Positions 50,905 through 60,494 of a stretch of DNA of 64,000 bases are shown in pieces. The stretch is from Helicobacter enhydrae (GTDB lineage: Bacteria; Campylobacterota; Campylobacteria; Campylobacterales; Helicobacteraceae). Every line of letters starts with the position of its first letter. The first letter of the stretch is position 1. The position numbers and the translations under genes were made by a program. The notes below the pieces were generated by a model. It ran no database searches. It had not been told where the DNA came from and saw only the letters and a list, made by a program, of their open reading frames with translations. Where the stretch lies: positions 1,426,001-1,490,000 of the forward strand of contig NZ_CP016503.1 of assembly GCF_001693335.1 (NCBI RefSeq), given 5' to 3'.

Positions 50905-51672
50905 TCAAAATTGCTCATAGAGCAATTTGGCTGCCATTAGAAAAGAAATTCCAACAACAAGGGGTTTTATAATACGGATTCCATAGCGAATAGCCATTTT
51001 TGAGCCAAGATTTGCACCGATAAATTGCCCAAGAGCCATAAGCAAACCTATACTCCATAGAATATGCCCATTGATAGCAAAAAAGATTAAAGAAGCAAGA
51101 TTTGTTGAGAAATTATAAAGTTTTGCCTGTCCTAAACTCTGTATCACACCAAAACCTCCAATGATAATCAATGCAAGTACAAAAAACGAACCTGTGCCAG
51201 GTCCAAAAAAACCATCATAAAAGCCAATAGTCGCAATTGCAAGACTTAGATATGCCCTATTTAATTTTTTTGTTTTTTCCATTTCCTCAATATTGGGGGA
51301 AAATAAAAAATACAATCCAAAAATAAGCACAAGAAAGGGCAAAATCTTGGAGAGAAGTTCTAATTGGATAAACTGCACACTAAGTGTGCCTATCGCAGAA
51401 AAGACAAAGGCGATGATTGCAAAAGAAGCATTAGATTTTAAGTGGATATAGCCTTTTTTGTAGAATTGTAAGGTTGCAGAAAAACTTCCAAAAGAGCTTT
51501 GGAGTTTATTGGTTGCTAAGGCTTGAAGTGGAGGCATTCCTGCAAGCAAAAGTGTAGGAATCGTTATCATTCCACCACCTCCAGCAATAGAGTCAATAAA
51601 GCCTGCTACAAATGCTGCAAAAAAGAGAAATAAAAGTGTATATACATCAAAATCAGTCATCAATGCTTCCAT
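50905..51672 (-). CDS. TauE/SafE-family anion permease
   Basis: 255 residues with about eight membrane helices. FVAGFIDSIAGGGGMITIPTLLLAGMPPLQALATNKLQSSFGSFSATLQFYK and the repeat-like GFYDGFFGPGTGSFFVLALI are TauE/SafE hallmarks. It probably exports sulfite or small sulfonates across the inner membrane. It converges on the AIPR gene. Confidence 0.9.
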   Translation of the reverse strand: MEALMTDFDVYTLLFLFFAAFVAGFIDSIAGGGGMITIPTLLLAGMPPLQALATNKLQSSFGSFSATLQFYKKGYIHLKSNASFAIIAFVFSAIGTLSVQFIQLELLSKILPFLVLIFGLYFLFSPNIEEMEKTKKLNRAYLSLAIATIGFYDGFFGPGTGSFFVLALIIIGGFGVIQSLGQAKLYNFSTNLASLIFFAINGHILWSIGLLMALGQFIGANLGSKMAIRYGIRIIKPLVVGISFLMAAKLLYEQF

Positions 51673-51808
51673 TAGGATTCCTAAAATCTATGTGGATAAG
51701 GCTTTTATACATAAATTCGCCTTTGTTTGTTTAAGTATAATAACAAAACTAAAGCTTTAAATATAGTCAAAAGCATTGAATGGTACGCTCTAGCGATTAG
51801 GAGGTTGT

Positions 51809-52480
51809 TTGCAAAATTTATTAAATAGTCAGTTTGCTATTTGCGGATTGGCATTGATGGAGCAAATCAAAGATGAGAGCATCCATCTTGCATTTTTTGA
51901 TCCTCAATACAGAGGGGTGCTTGATAAGATGCGGTATGGCAATGAGGGGGAGAGACAAAAGGGTCGCAGTGTCTTGACGCAAATGAGTGAAGAGGTGATT
52001 GTGCGTTTTGTGAGAGAATTGCATCGTGTCCTCAAACCAAGTGCTTATTTGATGCTTTGGATAGACAAATTTCATCTTTGTGAGGGGGTGGGGGGATGGT
52101 TTGCAGATACGACTTTTCAGAGTGTAGATCTCATCACTTGGGATAAGGGAAAAATGGGAATGGGTTATCGCACAAGAAGGCAATGTGAATATTTGCTGAT
52201 TTTGCAAAAAAAGCCTATCAAGGCAAAAGAAACTTGGAGTTTGCATAATATTCGTGATGTTTGGAGTGAGAAACTCACTCAAGAAGAGTTGGCTTTGCAT
52301 CCTCATAGTAAGCCTAAGAATCTACAAAAAGCCTTGATTGAATCTTGCACGAAAGTAGGGGATATCGTGCTTGATCCTGCAGCGGGTAGTTTCAGCGTGC
52401 TAGAATGTTGCAAAGAGCTCAATCGCAATTTCATCGGCACGGATTTCAAAAATACTGATAAAAATTATCAAAAGGATTGA
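51809..52480 (+). CDS. Orphan DNA methyltransferase with DPQY motif
   Basis: 223 residues from TTG at 51809, behind TAGGAGG. Motif IV is [13 protein letters not shown] instead of the common DPPY; motif I is [25 protein letters not shown] at the C-terminus (beta-type order). [33 protein letters not shown] is shared with Helicobacter orphan methyltransferases. No endonuclease partner is near it. Specificity unknown; a regulatory role is possible. Confidence 0.82.
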   Translation: MQNLLNSQFAICGLALMEQIKDESIHLAFFDPQYRGVLDKMRYGNEGERQKGRSVLTQMSEEVIVRFVRELHRVLKPSAYLMLWIDKFHLCEGVGGWFADTTFQSVDLITWDKGKMGMGYRTRRQCEYLLILQKKPIKAKETWSLHNIRDVWSEKLTQEELALHPHSKPKNLQKALIESCTKVGDIVLDPAAGSFSVLECCKELNRNFIGTDFKNTDKNYQKD

Positions 52481-52713
52481 ATGTGGAAACACATTCAAGA
52501 ACTTTTAGCCAAAAAGACTAATAGATAATGCGATTTTGAGCAGAATGGGTAGGGTGTGCTTGATACCACATTTATCACAAACCTTTGCCCAATCAATATG
52601 TGCCTTTGAATGATGGGTATTGGGGAAAATCCCCAAAGCATCAAACATCTCTCACAAAACCTCCAAAAACAAGTTATGATTATGAGGTTTTAAATCAATT
52701 TAAGGAGATCGCG

Positions 52714-53457
52714 ATGAAATTTAGTGGCAAAAATGTATTGATTACTGGTGCGAGTAAAAGCATTGGTGCAGAGATTGCCAAAGTATTGGCAGAGTATGGT
52801 TTGAAAGTTTGGATCAACTATCGTAGTCGTCCAGAACTCGCAGACGCCTTGAAGCAAGAAATCGAATCAGAAGGTGGCAAGGCAGCAACTATTTGCTTTG
52901 ATGCTACTGATGAAGCTGCGTTTGTTGAGGCGATTGCTTTGATTGTGGAGAGCGATGGTGAGCTTGCTTATCTTGTCAATAATGCAGGGGTTACCAATGA
53001 CAAGTTGGCACTCAGGATGAAAACAGAAGATTTTGTCAATGTGATTGATGCCAATCTCAAGTCGTGTTTTATCGGTTGTCGTGAAGCGCTCAAAGTGATG
53101 AGCAAACAAAGAATGGGAAGCGTGGTCAATATCGCATCGATCGTAGGTGAGAGGGGCAATGCCGGACAGACAAACTATGCAGCAAGCAAAGGTGGAATGA
53201 TTGCGATGAGCAAAAGTTTCGCCTATGAGGGTGCAAGTCGCAATGTGCGTTTTAACTGCGTGACTCCGGGGTTCATCCAGACAGATATGACTGAAGTGCT
53301 AAAAGATGAAATCAAAGAGTATTACATCCAAAATATTCCACTAGGGCGTTTTGGTCATGCCAAAGAGATTGCTCAGAGTGTTGCGTTTTTGCTGAGTGAT
53401 TCGTCTTCTTATATCACAGGTGAAGTTTTGAAGGTGAATGGCGGTCTTTATATGTAA
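52714..53457 (+). CDS. fabG: 3-oxoacyl-[acyl-carrier-protein] reductase
   Basis: 247 residues from ATG at 52714 (TAAGGAG upstream). Short-chain dehydrogenase: VLITGASKSIGAEIA (cofactor loop, with Ser where Gly is usual), NNAGVTND, catalytic Ser in VNIASIVGERG and TNYAASKGG (Tyr, Lys). It reduces 3-oxoacyl-ACP with NADPH. It heads fabG-acpP-fabF-accA. An upstream in-frame extension to 52585 lacks support. Confidence 0.95.
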   Translation: MKFSGKNVLITGASKSIGAEIAKVLAEYGLKVWINYRSRPELADALKQEIESEGGKAATICFDATDEAAFVEAIALIVESDGELAYLVNNAGVTNDKLALRMKTEDFVNVIDANLKSCFIGCREALKVMSKQRMGSVVNIASIVGERGNAGQTNYAASKGGMIAMSKSFAYEGASRNVRFNCVTPGFIQTDMTEVLKDEIKEYYIQNIPLGRFGHAKEIAQSVAFLLSDSSSYITGEVLKVNGGLYM

Positions 53458-53532
53458 AAAACTGAGAAGTTTGAAATATTTCTGTTAAAATTATTTGCCT
53501 TAAATTTAAAAGAGTAAAAACAAGGAGTTAAA

Positions 53533-53763
53533 ATGGCTGTATTTGATGAGGTAAAAGCAATCATCGTAGAAGAGCTTGGCGTAAGTGCTGATGAAGTAAA
53601 AATGGAATCAAGATTTATTGAAGATCTCAATACTGATTCTCTTGATTTTGTGGAATTGACTTTGGCATTGGAAGAAAAACTTAAAGTTGAGATTCCTGAT
53701 GAAGTGGCTGAAAAAATGTCTACCGTTGGAGATGTTGTAAAATATATCGAGGAACAAAAATAG
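53533..53763 (+). CDS. acpP: Acyl carrier protein
   Basis: 76 residues, strongly acidic. [21 protein letters not shown] contains the DSL serine for 4'-phosphopantetheine. It carries growing acyl chains. AAGGAG precedes the ATG. It sits between fabG and fabF. Confidence 0.98.
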   Translation: MAVFDEVKAIIVEELGVSADEVKMESRFIEDLNTDSLDFVELTLALEEKLKVEIPDEVAEKMSTVGDVVKYIEEQK

Positions 53764-53766
53764 TCA

Positions 53767-53782
53767 TCCCTCTTTTGAGGGA
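53767..53782 (+). terminator. Small hairpin between acpP and fabF
   Basis: TCCCTC-TTTT-GAGGGA forms a 6-bp stem right after the acpP stop. It may partly stop or process transcripts so that acpP mRNA exceeds fabF mRNA. Confidence 0.4.
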
Positions 53783-53797
53783 ATCTAAGGAGTATTG

Positions 53798-55036
53798 ATG
53801 CGTCGTGTTGTTGTAAGTGGCTTGGGGATGATAAATGCATTGGGATTGGATAAAGAAAGTTCTTTTAATGCCATAGTTGCCGGTCAGTGTGGAATTAAAA
53901 GAATTAGTAGTTTTGATGTAGAAGGCTTTCCTGTGCAAATCGCAGGTGAAATTCTTGATTTTAATCCTGAAGAGGTGCTTGAACCAAAAGAGGTCAAAAA
54001 AGCAGCTCGATTTATCCAAATCGCACTTAAGGCTTCCAAAGAAGCGATCTTGGATAGTGGCATATTAGGTGGGGCGAAGCAATGCGAAGAGGAGTTTTCA
54101 TATCGCTTTGGAGTTAGCTCAGCAGCCGGAATTGGTGGGCTTGGCAATATCGAAAGCAATTCTGTTGTGTGTGAGCAAAGAGGTCCGAGAAGAATCAGTC
54201 CATTTTTTATCCCTTCTTCTTTGGTGAATATGCTTGGTGGATTCACAAGTATTGAGTTTGGGTTGAGGGGTCCAAATGTTTCAAGTGTGACAGCCTGTGC
54301 TGCAGGAACACACGCGATTATTGAGGCAGCCAAAACCATTATGCTTGGAGGTGCTGATGCGATGCTTGTGGTAGGTGCAGAATCTTCTATCTGTCCTGTA
54401 GGGATTGGTGGGTTTGCAGCAATGAAAGCACTTTGCGATCGCAATGACGAGCCACAAAAGGCAAGTCGTCCATTTGACAAAGATCGTGGTGGCTTCGTGA
54501 TGGGTGAGGGTGCCGGAGCTTTGATCCTTGAAGAGTATGAGAGTGCGAAGAAAAGAGGTGCGAAAATTTATGCAGAATTGGTAGGGTTTGGTGAGAGTGG
54601 AGATGCAAACCACATCACAACTCCTGCTCCACAGGGTGCAGGTGCATATCGTGCTATGCGTTCTGCACTTGATATGGCAAAAGTTCAGATCGATTATGTC
54701 AATGCACACGGAACAAGCACTTACTATAATGATTTATATGAAACAATGGCGTTAAAAGATGTGTTTGGTGGCAAAGATAGTGTTCCGATGGTGAGTTCTA
54801 CCAAAGGACAAATCGGGCATTGTTTGGGAGCTGCTGGAGCGATTGAGGCTGTGATTTCGATTATGGCGATGCAAAAAGGAATCGTTCCTCCAACGATTAA
54901 CTATGAAACACCTGACCCAGAGTGTGATTTGGATTATATTCCAAATGTTGCGCGTGAGATCAAGATTGAAACAGCGATGAGCAATTCTTTTGGTTTTGGT
55001 GGGACCAATGGCGTTGTTGTGTTCAAAAAATTCTAG
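53798..55036 (+). CDS. fabF: 3-oxoacyl-[acyl-carrier-protein] synthase II
   Basis: 412 residues. The nucleophile Cys is in SVTACAAGTHAI; His residues are in YVNAHGTSTYYND and STKGQIGHCLGAAGA, giving the C-H-H triad. MRRVVVSGLGMINALG is the typical start; ATG at 53798 is preferred, TAAGGAG upstream. It condenses malonyl-ACP with acyl-ACP. Confidence 0.97.
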   Translation: MRRVVVSGLGMINALGLDKESSFNAIVAGQCGIKRISSFDVEGFPVQIAGEILDFNPEEVLEPKEVKKAARFIQIALKASKEAILDSGILGGAKQCEEEFSYRFGVSSAAGIGGLGNIESNSVVCEQRGPRRISPFFIPSSLVNMLGGFTSIEFGLRGPNVSSVTACAAGTHAIIEAAKTIMLGGADAMLVVGAESSICPVGIGGFAAMKALCDRNDEPQKASRPFDKDRGGFVMGEGAGALILEEYESAKKRGAKIYAELVGFGESGDANHITTPAPQGAGAYRAMRSALDMAKVQIDYVNAHGTSTYYNDLYETMALKDVFGGKDSVPMVSSTKGQIGHCLGAAGAIEAVISIMAMQKGIVPPTINYETPDPECDLDYIPNVAREIKIETAMSNSFGFGGTNGVVVFKKF

Positions 55037-55045
55037 GATTTTGTA

Positions 55046-55975
55046 ATGGCAGTTTTTTTAGATTTTGAGCAGGGGATCAAAAACATTCAAGAAGAAATAG
55101 AGACTGCTAAACTTAAGGGGGATTTACACGCTCAAGAGATTTTGCAACAGACATTAGAAAAGGAAACGCAAAAACTCTATAGCTCTATGAGCGATTATCA
55201 AAAAATGCAAATCGCAAGACATCCTGATCGTCCCTATGCAATGGATTATATTGAATTGATTTTGAATCATAGATACGAAATTAGTGGGGATCGTCATTAT
55301 GCCGATGACAAGGCGATCGTGTGCTTTTTGGGTTATATTGATGATCAGAGAGTGATGATCATCGGAGAAGAAAAAGGGCGTGGCACCAAAAATAAACTTG
55401 CTAGGAATTTTGGTATGCCCAACCCCGAAGGCTATCGCAAGGCTTTGCGTGCAGGAAAACTTGCAGAAAAATTTGGCATTCCTATTGTGATGTTGGTAGA
55501 TACTGCCGGTGCATATCCCGGGATCGGTGCTGAGAAAAGAGGGCAAAGCGAAGCCATTGCGAGAAATTTGCAGGAATTTGCCGATTTGAAAGTTCCGACA
55601 ATTTCTGTCATTATTGGTGAGGGGGGTAGTGGAGGAGCACTTGCGATTGCTGTCGCAGATAGATTGGCAATGATGAGTTATTCTGTTTTTAGTGTGATTT
55701 CCCCTGAGGGTTGTGCTGCGATTTTATGGAATGATCCTAGCAAAATAGAATCAGCGATGAAAGCGATGAAAATCACGGCTCCTGATCTCAAAGAATTGGG
55801 GTTGATTGATGATATTGTGAATGAACCGATTGCAGGGGCTCATCGCCACAAAGAAGAATCGGCTCTAGCTCTCAAAGAATATATTCTCCAAGCGATCGCA
55901 CAAGTCCAATCGCAAAAAGATTTTTTGAGTAAGCGTTATGAAAAACTGATGAATTATGGGGTTTTTGTAGAGTAG
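55046..55975 (+). CDS. accA: Acetyl-CoA carboxylase carboxyltransferase subunit alpha
   Basis: 309 residues, normal length. [60 protein letters not shown] and [18 protein letters not shown] are diagnostic crotonase-fold carboxyltransferase motifs. With AccD it moves CO2 from biotin-AccB to acetyl-CoA. It follows fabF by 9 bp. Confidence 0.98.
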   Translation: MAVFLDFEQGIKNIQEEIETAKLKGDLHAQEILQQTLEKETQKLYSSMSDYQKMQIARHPDRPYAMDYIELILNHRYEISGDRHYADDKAIVCFLGYIDDQRVMIIGEEKGRGTKNKLARNFGMPNPEGYRKALRAGKLAEKFGIPIVMLVDTAGAYPGIGAEKRGQSEAIARNLQEFADLKVPTISVIIGEGGSGGALAIAVADRLAMMSYSVFSVISPEGCAAILWNDPSKIESAMKAMKITAPDLKELGLIDDIVNEPIAGAHRHKEESALALKEYILQAIAQVQSQKDFLSKRYEKLMNYGVFVE

Positions 55976-56640
55976 TGGTTTTGTGGGGTGGATGATAAGA
56001 GATTGTAGTCTTGCCCCTCTTTTGGCTTTGATATGTTGATGAATCTCCGTCCTTTCTGTTGGGGGTTTAAGGTGGTTATGAGAAAATAGATTGAGATAGG
56101 CAAATCTCGATGATCTCAATCAATAAAGTCACAAAACCTGCTTTGCCAAAATGTCAAGGCAAATGGATGTCTTGGTAAGGCAATAGTCTAACAAAATGCT
56201 CATACAGGGTAATTGCCAAAGTAAGATGGATACCGATAGGCAACAATTTCTATTTTATTGATATTTTGATTCTCTTTTGCTCCCAATCTATCAAAGCATC
56301 ATCGGTCAAGAATCTGAACAAATTATGCTTTTTGAAGTTTGCTAGATTCCATTGTTATGGGGTTCAAAGTCTTTGCTTTGCAATTGGTAGCTACTTGAGT
56401 ATAAACTTTTCTCTTTTTGGCATACCAAATAGGAGGATACCTCCTGTCGTTTCTTTGTATTTTTTGTGTCGATCGGAAATTACAAGAATGAAACATACGC
56501 TTATTCTATCCTCTAACTTAAAAGTTCTTGAAGTTTTTAATTATTTTGATATTTTTGGAATTAAACTTCGATTCAGTTTTTGTTTTGTAAAGTTTATTCG
56601 TTTAATTCGTTAAACTCAATTTAATTTAAGGAGGTTATAT
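55976..56640. other. Gene-free interval after accA, perhaps with a decayed gene
   Basis: About 665 bp. No frame is convincing; a 115-codon frame on the plus strand (56266-56613) has odd composition and no ribosome site. Read leftward, pieces such as AYRYPSYFGNYPV occur between stops, which hints at a dead gene on the minus strand, family unknown. A short perfect hairpin AGGAGG-AT-ACCTCCT is near 56441. AAGGAGG at its right end serves the next gene. Confidence 0.45.
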
Positions 56641-57345
56641 ATGAAAGTAGTTAGCAACGAAAATGGAAAATTTTATAAAGTGGAGTCTCACTCTTACAAT
56701 GATGAAAGTGCGATTCTTGATCCAGATACGCAATATTTGATTGTGGGAACATTTCCTGTTGTAGGAACAAATCTAGAAGTAGAATGGTTTTATGGTAGCA
56801 AAGACAATTCGTTTTGGGGTCAAGGTGGGAAAGATGGTTTGATTCAGCAGGTTTTTTCTTGTGATGATATTTTGGATACCAAAGAAAAAAGACAGGAGTT
56901 TATGCGTCAAAGAGGAATGGCTTTTGTAGATTTGTTTTAAAAGATTAATCGTTATCGTGACTTATCAACAGATGCAGATATTTCCCCAATTGAAATTGTT
57001 GATCTACTTCATTATTTAAACAAAAACAAAAATACCAAGGCAATCTTTTTTACTAGCGAATGGGCAATGAAGATTGCCAAAAAAGAATACTTGCAAATCA
57101 ATCAAGACTATCTTAAAGAATTGCGAGAGCGAAAAGAGAAAAAAGCCAATAGCAAAGACATTGACTATGTGAGCAATAATGCTTTTTATTGTAAGGAGAG
57201 AGATGTAAAAGATGGGTTGATGGAAGCACAAAAAGGAGTGAAGCTTATTCATTTGACATCTCCATCAGCGCGTTGCACTAGTAAGACAAAAAACAAGGCG
57301 AAGGATTGGAGAGAAAAATTAGAACAAGCAGGAATGAAGTTTTAG
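56641..57345 (+). pseudogene. Uracil-DNA-glycosylase-like gene with an in-frame stop
   Basis: ATG at 56641 behind AAGGAGG opens a frame reading DTQYLIVGTFPVVGTNLEVEWFYGSKDNSFW…RGMAFVDLF, then TAA (56938-56940), then in the same frame KINRYRDLSTDADISPIEIVDLLHYLNKNKNTKAIFFTSEWAMKI…LIHLTSPSARC to 57345. The two parts form one 234-codon protein like uracil/hypoxanthine-DNA glycosylase relatives (VGTFP, then HLTSPSAR). A single GAA-to-TAA type change explains the break. Confidence 0.7.
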
Positions 57346-57355
57346 GGGTGAGATA

Positions 57356-58129
57356 ATGCTTGCTTTTGCAAATCTTTTGCCCCAAAAACACCCTAAGTTT
57401 TGGAGCAGATTGGACGGAGTGTTGCGAGAATGCAAGGTAGATTTTGCTTTGATTGATGATTGCAAAGATATTTGGGTGCGTGATTTTATGCCAATCAAAT
57501 TGGAGAGTGGCACATTTGTTTCATATCGATATGAGCCAAACTATCTTGCCAAATATCCAGAATTACGCACCCAAAGAGAGAAATTACCTAATCATCTAGA
57601 TTTAATCTTAGATGGTGGAAATTTTGTGCATTGTGGCAAAAGAGTGTTGATGTGTGAAAAGATTTTGAGTGAAAATCGCCCTCTCTCTAAAAATCAGATT
57701 GTTGCAAAAATCAAAGAAATTATGCAAATAGAAGAAGTGATTTTCCTCCCAAAAGTGCCTTATGATCGTTATGGGCATAGTGATGGCATGGCAAGGTGGA
57801 TAGAGCCAAATCACTTGCTTGTCAATGATTTTACGCTTGAAAATACAGCTTTTCAATCAAAGTTACAAAATGCATTAGAGGGAATCCAAAGTACATTTTT
57901 GCATTATCCTAAAACATTTTGGGAAAAATATAAATGGGGAGCTTATGTGAATTTTGTTGCAATCAATAATTTGATTTTGCTCCCTGTTTATGGGATTGCT
58001 GAAGACAAAGTGATACAAGAGCAATTTGAGAAAATTTTTGCAGATAAAGACATTATCCCCATTGTGAGTTGTGAAATCATCAAAAGTGGTGGGGCTTTGC
58101 ATTGTATCAGCACAGAAGTAGCGTGTTGA
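57356..58129 (+). CDS. Peptidyl-arginine-deiminase-family protein (agmatine deiminase-like)
   Basis: 257 residues. DIWVRDFMPIKL, LILDGGNFVHCGKRVLMCEK, YGHSDGMARWI and the C-terminal GGALHCISTEVAC hold the Asp/His/Cys catalytic set of PPAD proteins. It is shorter than agmatine deiminase (about 330-370 aa), lacking part of the N-terminus, so substrate choice is open. It follows the glycosylase pseudogene by 10 bp. Confidence 0.8.
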   Translation: MLAFANLLPQKHPKFWSRLDGVLRECKVDFALIDDCKDIWVRDFMPIKLESGTFVSYRYEPNYLAKYPELRTQREKLPNHLDLILDGGNFVHCGKRVLMCEKILSENRPLSKNQIVAKIKEIMQIEEVIFLPKVPYDRYGHSDGMARWIEPNHLLVNDFTLENTAFQSKLQNALEGIQSTFLHYPKTFWEKYKWGAYVNFVAINNLILLPVYGIAEDKVIQEQFEKIFADKDIIPIVSCEIIKSGGALHCISTEVAC

Positions 58130-58471
58130 GCCTACAAAAATATAAGCATTTGAGCCAAGTAAATAAGCAGAAATGCTTGTTTTGATTTGGCACATTGCTA
58201 AATAACCTTGAACAAAACAAGTCTAAATAACATTGAGTAATACTCCTTTTACATTCTTGAATCATTGCGACCTAAGATCATCTAAAATTCCTCACAAAGT
58301 TTTTGAGTCAAAATTTGGATTGAACGCAAATGCTGTTTTGTGCTAGAAAGGTGGAGTTGAGAATTTTGGAGTTTGGAAGTTTGATAGATTTGATGGACAA
58401 TTTCAAAAATATTTGTAGTAAATTTTGTAGAATTAAATGGTTGATTAAATTCAATCAAATTAAGAAACAAA
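58130..58471. other. Intergenic interval upstream of the 5-FCL/rny pair
   Basis: About 340 bp without a gene. Besides the hairpin at 58144-58178, I see only A/T-rich sequence; the right part should contain the promoter for the 5-FCL gene, but no distinct box stands out. Confidence 0.5.
58144..58178 (+). terminator. Likely terminator after the deiminase-family gene
   Basis: AAGCATTT (58144-58151) pairs with AAATGCTT (58171-58178); GTTTTGATTT follows. The stem begins 15 bp after the stop. Confidence 0.5.
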
Positions 58472-59071
58472 ATGACAATAAAAAAAGAAAACATCAGGAA
58501 ACAAGCCAAAGAGATTTTGAAAAAAACTAGAGGCAGATATCAGAATCAAGTGATTTTGAATCAGCTACGGAAGGAGATTTTGAGACTTAAAGCAAAATGT
58601 GTTTTGTTGTATTGTGCTTTGAGTATAGAAGTGAATCTCCGACCTTTGATCACAGAGTTGCGTGCGTTGGGTATCAGGGTATTTGTCCCGTTGGTGCGAG
58701 GCGAGGCAATGCAGATTGTTCCTTATCGTCTTCCTTTGGTTGAGGGGAGTTTTGGAGTGTTGGAACCCAAGACTTCTTCTCTTTACAAAAGCCCGTTGCA
58801 ATGTGCGGTTGTGCCTATTGTAGCGACTGATTGCCAAATGAGAAGGATCGGATATGGCAAGGGGTATTATGATAGATTTTTTGAGCAATTTTCTGGGCGA
58901 CCTTATGTGATCTTTGTCCAAAAGCGTCTTTGTATGGCGTATGAAAATATAACAGAGAGTTGGGATATTGTGGCAGATTTGATCTGCACTCCACAAGTCG
59001 TGATAAAAAGGAGAAAAAATGGCTTTGGTGTGGATAAGCCTCATTGTTTTAGGATTATCGGCTCTTTGTAG
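58472..59071 (+). CDS. 5-formyltetrahydrofolate cyclo-ligase
   Basis: 199 residues. The C-terminal RRIGYGKGYYDRFF motif is the family signature, and VLLYCALSIEVNLRPLITELRALGIRVFVPLV is the usual core. It converts 5-formyl-THF to methenyl-THF with ATP. Its end overlaps rny by 53 bp, so the two are coupled. Confidence 0.92.
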   Translation: MTIKKENIRKQAKEILKKTRGRYQNQVILNQLRKEILRLKAKCVLLYCALSIEVNLRPLITELRALGIRVFVPLVRGEAMQIVPYRLPLVEGSFGVLEPKTSSLYKSPLQCAVVPIVATDCQMRRIGYGKGYYDRFFEQFSGRPYVIFVQKRLCMAYENITESWDIVADLICTPQVVIKRRKNGFGVDKPHCFRIIGSL

Positions 59072-60494
59072 CATTGTAGTGTTTTTGCTGCGTCAAGAAC
59101 TTGCAATGCTATTGCGTAGATGGATTGAGAGAGGCGATGGCACCTATGGGGTGAGCAAAGAAGACGGACGCTCTAGCAAATACATAAAGCTTGAAGCACA
59201 GATACAGGCAAGAGAGGCGGAGCTAGAAGAGAAGAGTCTAGAAGTGGGACGCAGGGAGGCAATGCTCCAAGAGAGAGAAAAGGCAGTTGTTGAGCTAGAG
59301 GAGCAAAAAAATAGACTGATTGCCCAATACCACAAAGAGCTTGATGAAGTGAGGGGGGTGCTCAGTCATTATTTGGGAATGAGTATCGAGGAAGCCAAAA
59401 AGCAACTCCTCAAGATTCTTGAGCAAGAGATGATTGATGAGAGGGGGAAGATCATCAGACGCTATGAAAATGAGGCAAAAGAAGAGGCGAGGAAGAGGGC
59501 AAACTATATTATTGCTCAAGCGACAACGCGGTATGCAGGAGAGTTTGCCACAGAGCGTCTGATCAATGTGATTCAGTTGCCAGATGATGAACTCAAAGGC
59601 AGGATTATTGGCAAAGAGGGGCGTAATATCAAGGCGATTGAAAAAATCACAGGGGTTGATGTGATCATTGATGACACCCCATCAGTGATTGTTTTGAGCA
59701 GTTTCAATCTCTATCGTCGTGCCATTGCGACCAAAATGGTGGAGGCTTTGATCGAAGATGGGAGGATACAGCCCTCAAGAATCGAGGAAGTCTATACGCG
59801 TGTGTGCGAAGAGATGGAAGAGCAGATTTTGCACGATGGCGAAGAGGCAGTGCTGAATCTAGGGCTGGGGTATATGCACCCTGAGCTCAAGAAACTGCTT
59901 GGCAAGATGAAATATCGTGCTAGTTTTGGGCAAAACGCTTTGGGGCATTCAATCGAAGTGGCAAATTTGGCAGGAGTGATTGCAGGAGAGCTTGGTGGGG
60001 ATGTGAAGTTGGCAAAACGCGCAGGGATTTTGCACGATATTGGCAAAAGCTTGACACAAGAGGTTGGGGGCAATCATATTGATTTGGGGTATGAGGTTTG
60101 TGTGCAATATCAAGAAGATCCTGTTGTGCTAAATGCGATCAAAGCTCATCACGGATGTGAGGAGGCACGAAGTATCGAGGCGGCGGCAGTGTGTGCGGCA
60201 GATGTTTTGTCAGCAGCGCGTCCTGGGGCAAGGCGTGAAGCACTTGAGAATTTTTTGCAACGATCAAGTGAAATGGAGGCTTTGGCATTGGCTAAGCCCG
60301 GGGTGAAACAAGCCTATGTCATCAGTGCAGGGCGTGAAGTGCGTGTGATTGTTGATGCGGAGCTTAGAAATGATGAGCAAAGCAGTGTGCTTGCACGAGA
60401 GATCGCCAAAGAGATTGAGGAGGGGTTTGCCTATCCGGGTGAAATCAAAATAAATGTGATACGAGAGAGTCGATGTGTGGAATATGCACACTAA
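59019..60494 (+). CDS. rny: Ribonuclease Y
   Basis: 491 residues. N-terminal membrane helix (about 3-25; VWISLIVLGLSALCSIVVFLL), long coiled coil (45-150), KH domain GRIIGKEGRNIKAIEKITGVDVIIDDTP, and HD domain RAGILHDIGKSL with further metal ligands. It is a membrane-bound endoribonuclease for mRNA decay. AAAAGGAGAAAAA precedes the ATG, inside the end of the 5-FCL gene. Confidence 0.96.
   Translation: MALVWISLIVLGLSALCSIVVFLLRQELAMLLRRWIERGDGTYGVSKEDGRSSKYIKLEAQIQAREAELEEKSLEVGRREAMLQEREKAVVELEEQKNRLIAQYHKELDEVRGVLSHYLGMSIEEAKKQLLKILEQEMIDERGKIIRRYENEAKEEARKRANYIIAQATTRYAGEFATERLINVIQLPDDELKGRIIGKEGRNIKAIEKITGVDVIIDDTPSVIVLSSFNLYRRAIATKMVEALIEDGRIQPSRIEEVYTRVCEEMEEQILHDGEEAVLNLGLGYMHPELKKLLGKMKYRASFGQNALGHSIEVANLAGVIAGELGGDVKLAKRAGILHDIGKSLTQEVGGNHIDLGYEVCVQYQEDPVVLNAIKAHHGCEEARSIEAAAVCAADVLSAARPGARREALENFLQRSSEMEALALAKPGVKQAYVISAGREVRVIVDAELRNDEQSSVLAREIAKEIEEGFAYPGEIKINVIRESRCVEYAH

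Noticed and set aside
52585-52713. 43-codon extension in front of fabG
   Set aside because: The FabG fold starts at 52714 behind TAAGGAG; the extension has no ribosome site and no family match.
56266-56613. 115-codon frame after accA
   Set aside because: Rich in Phe, Cys and Ile runs, no ribosome site and no recognisable motif.
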